NCBI GenBank assembly: GCA_015661035.1
Contig: JACVJA010000014.1
Span: 1 to 11,454 of the forward strand
Reading direction: 5' to 3'
From: Candidatus Calidifonticultor daggyaiensis
GTDB taxonomy: Bacteria; Actinomycetota; Humimicrobiia; Humimicrobiales; Humimicrobiaceae
Length of the DNA: 11,454 nucleotides
The notes under the pieces were generated by a model. That model had not been told where the DNA came from, made no database searches, and saw only the letters and a program-made list of their open reading frames with translations. A program made the translations under genes and the position numbers. This document shows positions 6,580 to 11,454 of this stretch, piece by piece; the stretch's first letter is position 1; each line of letters opens with the position of its first letter.

Positions 6580-7617
6580 ATGAATAAAACTTATATCGAA
6601 GGTGTTTTTTTTAATGAAATAATCGAAAGAACTGAAAACGTAGAAAAAAACATTGCTTTTAGTGATGGTGAAGATATAAGGTTGATAAGAGCATTAGATC
6701 ACTTTATGAAAGTAAATAAAAGTAAGTTTATTTTAATTGGCAATGAAAATGTAATTTATAATAATCTTAAAGAAGTTGGAATTAAAAATATTGACAACAT
6801 TGAGGTTCAAGATCCAAAAAAATCAAAAAAAATAGATTTAATTAAACAGGTAATTAAAGATAGCTATAAAAATAGAAATAAAGATTTAAGCATAGAGCAA
6901 TTAACTGCATATAGCAATAATCACTCATACTGGGCTGCAGTTTTACTAAAAATTAAAGAAGTTGATTGCGCAGTTGGAGGGTCCATCAGTACGACTGCTG
7001 AACTTATAAGGGCAGTTATAAATGTTTTAGGGTTGCTGCCTAATAAAAAATATTTAAGTGGCGCTGCATTTGTTGAAGTTCCTAACTGTAATTATGGCCT
7101 TAATGGAAGTTTTTGCTTATCTGACCCTGCAATAATACCAAACCCTTCAGAAGAGCAATTATATGACATGACTTTATCAAGCTACAATACAGCAAAATCT
7201 GTTTTTAGCAAAGAACCGGTTATTGCTATGTTATCTTATTCCACTAAAGGAAGTGCTGATGGCGAAAGCGTTGAAAAGATTAGAAGGGTTGTTAACAAAA
7301 TAAGAGACAATAATCCAGAGATTAAAATAGATGGAGAGTTGCAGTTTGATGCTGCAATAGTGCCTGATGTTGCAAAGATTAAGGTACCAGACAGTAGAGT
7401 TGCTGGTAATGCAAATGTATTAATATTTCCAGAACTTAATTCTGCAAACATAGGATATAAAATTATACAAAGGCTTGCAAAAGCTGAAGTTTGTGGAACT
7501 ATAGTTCAGGGAGCTGCAAGGCCTTTTAATGATTTATCAAGGGGTTGTCTTGAAAAGGATATAATTACTTTAACCGCAATGACTATTTTACAGTCAGACG
7601 GTCAGGAATATAAATAA
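6580..7617 (+). CDS. pta: Phosphate acetyltransferase-type phosphotransacylase
   Basis: The PTA/PTB family exchanges the CoA of an acyl-CoA with phosphate (acetyl-CoA + Pi giving acetyl phosphate + CoA, EC 2.3.1.8); the enzyme is cytosolic. The 345-residue length is that of the short single-domain Pta class. Family motifs are clear: LSYSTKGSADG (218-228), DGELQFDAA (251-259), VAGNANVLIFPEL (274-286), IGYK (291-294) and GAARPFNDLSRG (311-322). Ser320, Arg321 and Asp327 correspond to catalytic Ser309, Arg310 and Asp316 of the Methanosarcina thermophila enzyme. AAAGGG lies 5 bases before the ATG. No acetate kinase gene is adjacent; the next gene is meaB, so the natural acyl group could be acetyl, propionyl or a branched acyl from the mutase route. 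The TAA lies within a 15-bp tandem repeat. Confidence 0.92.
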   Translation: MNKTYIEGVFFNEIIERTENVEKNIAFSDGEDIRLIRALDHFMKVNKSKFILIGNENVIYNNLKEVGIKNIDNIEVQDPKKSKKIDLIKQVIKDSYKNRNKDLSIEQLTAYSNNHSYWAAVLLKIKEVDCAVGGSISTTAELIRAVINVLGLLPNKKYLSGAAFVEVPNCNYGLNGSFCLSDPAIIPNPSEEQLYDMTLSSYNTAKSVFSKEPVIAMLSYSTKGSADGESVEKIRRVVNKIRDNNPEIKIDGELQFDAAIVPDVAKIKVPDSRVAGNANVLIFPELNSANIGYKIIQRLAKAEVCGTIVQGAARPFNDLSRGCLEKDIITLTAMTILQSDGQEYK

Positions 7618-7642
7618 TTATAAAAAAAATAATTATAAAAAA
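7613..7642. repeat. Exact 15-bp tandem duplication across the pta stop codon
   Basis: AATAATTATAAAAAA occurs at 7613-7627 and again at 7628-7642. The first copy holds the pta stop codon (7615-7617). The rest of the 122-bp gap before meaB is low-complexity A/T with no convincing terminator or promoter. Confidence 0.85.
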
Positions 7643-7739
7643 TAGATTAATATTAATTGTCTTATAATAATTATTTAGAAATTAAATAGTTTATTTAATT
7701 TTGATATTAAAAAATAAAAAATATTTATAATTAAATTCT

Positions 7740-8771
7740 ATGGTTTCAAAAAACTTTAAAAAAAATATTAAAAATTTTAATGACTCAATTGTAAAAAATG
7801 ATATTTTAAAAATAGCAAATAGAGTATTGACTAAAGATAATTTAGCTATTGCTAAATTAATACGAACAGTTGAAGAAGAAGACCCAGCAGGAGTTGAAGC
7901 TTTAGAATATTTATATAAATTTACAGGAAAAGCATATATTATTGGAGTTACTGGATTACCAGGTTCAGGTAAAAGCACTATTATAAATTTACTAATTAAG
8001 CATTATAGAAATCAAAATAAAGATGTTGGTGTTGTTGCAGTTGATCCATCTAGCCCTATTTCTAATGGTGCAATTCTAGGTGATAGAATTAGAATGCTTG
8101 AGCATTCTAATGATGATAAAGTTTTTATTAAGAGCATTGCAACAAGAGGGCATTATGGCGGACTTGCTAGATCTGCAATAGGTATAGTAAATATATTAGA
8201 TGCTGCAGGAAAAGATATTATTATTGTTGAAACTGTAGGTGTTGGTCAGACTGAAGTTAATATTTCAGAATTTGCACATACAACAATATTAACTTTAGTT
8301 CCCGAAATGGGCGACTATGTTCAGACTATTAAAGCAGGTATTTTAGAAGTCGGCGACATATTTGTTATAAATAAAATAGATAAAAAAAATCCAACAGAAC
8401 TTTATTATAATTTAAATTCTATTATTAAAAATAAAGAAAATAGAAAAGAATATTTTGTTTGGATACCTAAAATTGTTCTTACAGACAGTTTAAAAAGAGA
8501 AGGTTTTGAAAATTTAATCCAATTAATAGAAGAACATAAAATATTTTTTGACACTTATGAGAGACAGGAGTATTTAAAAAGAAGGGTTATTCAAGAGATC
8601 AGGGATGAAGTCTTAAACTATTTTGAAAATTTTTTTGAAAATAATTTTCGCAATTATATTGAATCTAATGTTTTTTCTAAAAATTGTATAAATAATGAGC
8701 TAAACCCATATACGCAATCAAAAGATATATTAAAAAAATTAATAATAAAGCTAAAAACGAATAATTTATAA
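7740..8771 (+). CDS. meaB: MeaB-family G3E GTPase, acyl-CoA mutase chaperone
   Basis: MeaB (also annotated ArgK) is a G3E-family P-loop GTPase that gates adenosylcobalamin loading of B12-dependent mutases and protects them from inactivation. The 343-residue protein has the Walker A motif GLPGSGKST (72-80), VDPSSP (101-106), ILGDRIRM (112-119), TRGHYGGLAR (135-144), the Walker B-type segment VETVGVGQTE (163-172) and the guanine-specificity motif NKID (211-214). The C-terminal part (about 265-343) is the helical dimerisation arm seen in MeaB. No Shine-Dalgarno is visible before the ATG; the start is chosen because it gives the usual helical N-terminal extension before the P-loop. It lies 15 bases before the mutase large subunit, its expected client, with which it is surely co-transcribed. 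Confidence 0.95.
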   Translation: MVSKNFKKNIKNFNDSIVKNDILKIANRVLTKDNLAIAKLIRTVEEEDPAGVEALEYLYKFTGKAYIIGVTGLPGSGKSTIINLLIKHYRNQNKDVGVVAVDPSSPISNGAILGDRIRMLEHSNDDKVFIKSIATRGHYGGLARSAIGIVNILDAAGKDIIIVETVGVGQTEVNISEFAHTTILTLVPEMGDYVQTIKAGILEVGDIFVINKIDKKNPTELYYNLNSIIKNKENRKEYFVWIPKIVLTDSLKREGFENLIQLIEEHKIFFDTYERQEYLKRRVIQEIRDEVLNYFENFFENNFRNYIESNVFSKNCINNELNPYTQSKDILKKLIIKLKTNNL

Positions 8772-8776
8772 AGCTT

Positions 8777-8784
8777 TGGAGGAG
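8777..8784 (+). promoter_or_regulatory. Strong ribosome-binding site of the mutase large subunit
   Basis: GGAGGAG immediately precedes the ATG at 8787 and is one of the two strongest Shine-Dalgarno sequences in the window. It contrasts with meaB, metX and metW, which have none visible, and suggests that the mutase is translated at a much higher level than its chaperone. Confidence 0.7.
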
Positions 8785-8786
8785 AA

Positions 8787-10544
8787 ATGAAAAATAAGAC
8801 TATTACAATAAAAGAACTGCTTTCAAAAGTAAAAAATGAATCTTTTAGACCCTTATATGATAGAAATACAATTAAACAAATATCTAAAGATTTGGAAATT
8901 TTTAAGGAAAATTACTTAAAAAAAAGCAAAAATAATAATTGGTTTGTAACTCCCTATACAATTTTAGGTTCTGAAATTCCAAGAGAATTATTATATACTC
9001 CAGCTCAAAATTCTAAAGCTGATTATTATTTTGATTTAGGTTTTCCTGGAAGTGAACCTTTTACTAGAGGTATTCATCCTAATATGTATAGAGGAAAAAA
9101 ATTTACAATAAGACAAATTAATGGATTTGGAGGCCCAGAGGATACTAATAAGCGAATAAAATATATGTTAAAACATGGCGGTACTGGGATTAGTGTTATA
9201 TTTGATTTACCCACAACTCAGATGTATGATTCTGATGATCCACTATCAAGAGGACAAGTAGGTATGTCAGGAGTTGCTATTGATTCGGCTGAGGATATGG
9301 AGGTGCTTTTTAAAGACATACCAATAGACGAGGTAACTGTTTCTTTAGTTACTCATTATCCTTCAAATACAGCAATCTTGTTTTCAATGTACCTAGCAGC
9401 AGCGGAAAGAAGAGGATTAAATTTTAGTATTTTAAAAGGTAGTGTACAAAATGATATTACTTTAGAAGAAGTTGTTAGAAGCGGACCAGAATATATACCA
9501 CCAAAAGACTGCTTTAGAATACAATGTGATAATATTGAATTTATTAGAAAAAATGTGCCTTATTTTAATTTTAATACTTTAAATGGTTACAACCTTCATG
9601 AGTTTGGTACTTCAGGTGTTACAGAGATGGCAGTTGCAGTAGCTAATGCGATAGAAACATTAGATGAAATTGTAAATCGTGGATATGATATTGATTGGGC
9701 TGCAGAAAGGTTAGCATTTTTTTGGTCAATTTCTAGTGACTTTTTTGAAGAAGTGGCAAGAATTAGAGCAGTTAGAAGATTATGGTATAAAATAATGAAA
9801 TATAGATTTAAAGCAAAAAATCCTCGTTCAATGTGGATGAGGTGCCATGTTCAAACTTCTGGAATATCGCTAGTAAGGGAAGAACCTTTAAACAATATTA
9901 TAAGAGCAGCAATTCAAGCATTATCAGCGGTTTTTGCTGGCGTACAATCTTTACATGTAGATTCTTACGACGAGGCTTATTCAGTTCCAACTGAAAAATC
10001 TGCACTTCTTTCACTTAGAACACAACAAATAATACAAGAAGAAACAGCTGTTACTGAAATAGTTGACCCCCTTGGTGGTTCATTTTATGTAGAAGCTTTA
10101 ACAAATGAAATTGAAAAAAGAATAATTGACGAGGTTGATCAGATAGAAAAGCTGGGCGGGTATGTATCAGCAATTGAAAAAGGTTGGATACATAATAAAA
10201 TAACTGATTATTTTTATAGGGAAAAAGAACTAATTGATAAGGGAATAATTAAATTTGTAGGAAGTAATATTTATAAAACTGATGAAAAACTTCAACCTAT
10301 TGAAGTTTTTAATTATCCTAAAGGAGTTGAAGAGAGACAGAAAGCAAAAATTCAGCAATTAAAATTAAAAAGAAATAATGAAGAAATAAATAATAAGCTA
10401 AATGCATTGGAAGATGCGTGTAGAAGTAAAAAAAATATTACTGAGTACTGTCTTAATTGTGCAAGAGTTGGCTGTACAGTCGGAGAAATCTTTAAAATAT
10501 TTAAAAAATCTTTTGGACTTTGGAAACCGCCACTTTTTATATAG
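8787..10544 (+). CDS. B12-dependent acyl-CoA mutase large subunit, methylmalonyl-CoA mutase family, divergent substrate pocket
   Basis: This is the catalytic TIM-barrel subunit of an adenosylcobalamin-dependent acyl-CoA mutase. At 585 residues it lacks the B12-binding domain, which is encoded separately at 10749. Family motifs include TPAQNSKADYYFDLGFPG (71-88), the GFGGPEDTNKR region (113-123), YDSDDPLSRGQVGM (147-160), NPRSMWMRCHVQTSG (345-359), DSYDEAYSVPTEKSA (392-406) and VDPLGGSFYVEALT (426-439). Compared with Propionibacterium methylmalonyl-CoA mutase, Tyr89 is replaced by Ile111 (TIRQINGF) and His244 by Asn269 (GYNLHEFGT). Arg207 may survive as Arg231 next to a one-residue insertion. 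Isobutyryl-CoA mutases carry Phe and Gln at the first two positions; 2-hydroxyisobutyryl-CoA mutase has Ile but also an Asp, here Ile138. The substrate is therefore open. The C-terminus holds a cysteine cluster (C545, C555, C558, C563). GGAGGAG lies just before the ATG. Confidence 0.93.
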   Translation: MKNKTITIKELLSKVKNESFRPLYDRNTIKQISKDLEIFKENYLKKSKNNNWFVTPYTILGSEIPRELLYTPAQNSKADYYFDLGFPGSEPFTRGIHPNMYRGKKFTIRQINGFGGPEDTNKRIKYMLKHGGTGISVIFDLPTTQMYDSDDPLSRGQVGMSGVAIDSAEDMEVLFKDIPIDEVTVSLVTHYPSNTAILFSMYLAAAERRGLNFSILKGSVQNDITLEEVVRSGPEYIPPKDCFRIQCDNIEFIRKNVPYFNFNTLNGYNLHEFGTSGVTEMAVAVANAIETLDEIVNRGYDIDWAAERLAFFWSISSDFFEEVARIRAVRRLWYKIMKYRFKAKNPRSMWMRCHVQTSGISLVREEPLNNIIRAAIQALSAVFAGVQSLHVDSYDEAYSVPTEKSALLSLRTQQIIQEETAVTEIVDPLGGSFYVEALTNEIEKRIIDEVDQIEKLGGYVSAIEKGWIHNKITDYFYREKELIDKGIIKFVGSNIYKTDEKLQPIEVFNYPKGVEERQKAKIQQLKLKRNNEEINNKLNALEDACRSKKNITEYCLNCARVGCTVGEIFKIFKKSFGLWKPPLFI

Positions 10545-10603
10545 TTATAAGATTATATAATTGTATAATTAATTTTTTAATTAAATTTAGTATAGTTTTT
10601 AAG

Positions 10604-10640
10604 AAGCGTTTTTATCTTATTGGTAATAAGATTAAAGCTT
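10604..10640 (+). other. Stem-loop between the two mutase subunit genes
   Basis: ATCTTATT (10614-10621) and AATAAGAT (10625-10632) form an 8-bp stem with a 3-base loop GGT. It extends outward through TTT/AAA and AAGC/GCTT (10604-10607 with 10637-10640). No T-run follows, so it is not a standard terminator. It may stabilise a processed mRNA end or change the ratio of the two subunits. The rest of the 204-bp gap has no reading frame; TATAAT at 10682-10687 is a possible -10 box without a convincing -35. Confidence 0.4.
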
Positions 10641-10748
10641 TAGTCTAAATAATCTCTAGAAAATGGAAATGCAAGCTAGTTTATAATTTTTATACAATAG
10701 TTTTTAAAAATTTAGTAAACTGATAATTATAATATTGGAGGAAAATTA

Positions 10749-11222
10749 ATGATAAATAAAACTCAAAAAATTAATAATAATAAAAATTTGCATAATAAAA
10801 AAGTTAAAGTTTTATTATCCAAATTAGGATTAGATGTTCATAACAGGGGAGTAATTACTGTTGCAAAACTGTTAAGAGATTCCGGTATGGAAGTAATTTA
10901 CCTTGGAAATGCATTACCTGAGGAAATTTTAAATATTGCTTTGCAAGAGAGCGTAGATATAATTGGAGTTAGCTCACTAGGAGGTGCACATTTAACGCTT
11001 GGTAAGGATTTAATAGATTTGGCTATAAAGAAAAATTTAAAAGATAAATTTGTTTTTTTAATTGGTGGTGTTTTTTCTATAAAAGATGCAGAAGAATTAA
11101 AAAATATAGGATTTGATGAAGTATTTACTGCTGAAGTTAGCTCAAATCGTATAATTGATACAATATACGAATTATTAAAGAATAAAGGTAACAATATTTT
11201 AAAAAATAACTTTATTGATTAA
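10749..11222 (+). CDS. B12-binding small subunit of the acyl-CoA mutase
   Basis: This is a stand-alone cobalamin-binding (Rossmann-like) subunit, as in isobutyryl-CoA, 2-hydroxyisobutyryl-CoA and archaeal methylmalonyl-CoA mutases. The 157-residue protein has the B12 signature: LDVHNRG (28-34), where His31 is the lower axial cobalt ligand of the DxHxxG motif, VSSLGGAH (74-81) supplying the SxL element, and the GG of LIGGVFS (104-110). About 18 polar, Asn/Lys-rich residues precede the domain, and a short charged tail follows it. GGAGG (10737-10741) is a strong ribosome-binding site 7 bases before the ATG. It lies 204 bases after the large subunit, unusually far for two parts of one enzyme. The fit to that subunit rests on proximity and family. 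Confidence 0.93.
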   Translation: MINKTQKINNNKNLHNKKVKVLLSKLGLDVHNRGVITVAKLLRDSGMEVIYLGNALPEEILNIALQESVDIIGVSSLGGAHLTLGKDLIDLAIKKNLKDKFVFLIGGVFSIKDAEELKNIGFDEVFTAEVSSNRIIDTIYELLKNKGNNILKNNFID

Positions 11223-11284
11223 ACTAAATGTAATTTTATTAATAAAAAAGCTTTAAATAATTGGAATTGGAATTATGACTAAAT

Positions 11285-11454
11285 ATGCTTAAAAAATTAT
11301 TAAAAGATGGTTTGATAGAAAAAATAATAAAAAATATTGATAAAATTGAAATTGATACTATAAAAACTGCAGATTTTATTTTTGAAAATCCAGAAATTGG
11401 CTTAAAAGAATATAAAGCCAAAAAATTTTTAACAGATATTTTAAGTAAAAATAA
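11285..11454 (+). CDS. N-terminus of an M20-family amidohydrolase/peptidase (runs off the right edge)
   Basis: 56 complete codons are visible. The segment TADFIFENPEIGLKEYKA, about 30 residues in, matches the opening helix of M20D amidohydrolases (N-acyl amino acid, aminobenzoyl-glutamate or hippurate hydrolases), whose usual form is a PElgfkE-type motif. The metal-binding residues lie beyond the window, so activity and substrate cannot be judged. The start at 11285 is preferred because GGAATTGGAA ends about 12 bases upstream. An out-of-frame ATG at 11275 gives only MTKYA before a stop that overlaps this start, which might couple translation. The gene is 62 bases after the B12-binding subunit on the same strand and is probably in the same transcript. 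Confidence 0.6.
   Translation, partial: MLKKLLKDGLIEKIIKNIDKIEIDTIKTADFIFENPEIGLKEYKAKKFLTDILSKN

Noticed and set aside
7618..8786. Cobalamin riboswitch upstream of meaB or the mutase
   Set aside because: Both gaps are too short (122 and 15 bases) and lack the conserved B12-box GCCACTG-like sequence.
8787..11222. Assignment of the mutase as 2-hydroxyisobutyryl-CoA mutase on the basis of Ile111
   Set aside because: The accompanying Asp of that enzyme is replaced by Ile138, and His244 is replaced by Asn, so the signature is incomplete.
11275..11292. Five-codon leader MTKYA overlapping the M20 start
   Set aside because: Too short to count as a gene, and its ATG is only 2 bases from the purine-rich stretch; mentioned only as possible coupling.
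11239..11421. Minus-strand 60-codon open frame
   Set aside because: It is antisense to the start of the M20-like gene and consists of low-complexity Ser/Phe/Ile residues from A/T-rich codons.

Overview
The window is strongly AT-rich (poly-A/T tracts throughout, mostly A/T third codon positions). The gene set suggests an anaerobic or facultatively anaerobic Gram-negative bacterium. HypF implies [NiFe]-hydrogenase maturation, an adjacent metX-metW pair is typical of proteobacteria and their relatives, and a B12-dependent acyl-CoA mutase with its MeaB chaperone implies cobalamin-based carbon metabolism. An AT-rich deltaproteobacterial or Desulfurella/Acidulodesulfobacterales-like lineage would fit, but this is inference and the sequence does not fix the taxon.

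Layout. Positions 1-2472 (minus strand) hold most of hypF, whose C-terminus runs off the left edge. A 216-bp divergent intergenic region carries possible overlapping promoters and a 25-bp palindrome, followed by metX and metW (2689-4543, plus), which supply the acylated homoserine step of methionine synthesis. Positions 4544-5087 are a non-coding island. It contains a roughly 230-bp, locally GC-rich element with long nested inverted repeats and a possible 9-bp target duplication, which looks like a MITE or a structured RNA/terminator module.

Positions 5088-6552 hold a divergent nucleoside-diphosphate-kinase-like gene. It keeps the recognisable active-site residues around a large insertion. 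Its apparent 3' continuation is cut off by a frameshift and then by an in-frame TAA, so the gene is probably split or decaying.

From 6580 to the right edge is a same-strand cluster: pta-type phosphotransacylase, meaB, mutase large subunit, a separately encoded B12-binding small subunit, and the start of an M20-family amidohydrolase. The mutase and MeaB form a cobalamin-dependent carbon-skeleton rearrangement unit, with the phosphotransacylase able to interconvert an acyl-CoA and an acyl phosphate. The large subunit lacks the usual methylmalonyl-CoA pocket residues (Ile at the Tyr89 position, Asn at the His244 position of the Propionibacterium enzyme). Its substrate may therefore not be methylmalonyl-CoA, and this is the most interesting biochemical lead in the window.
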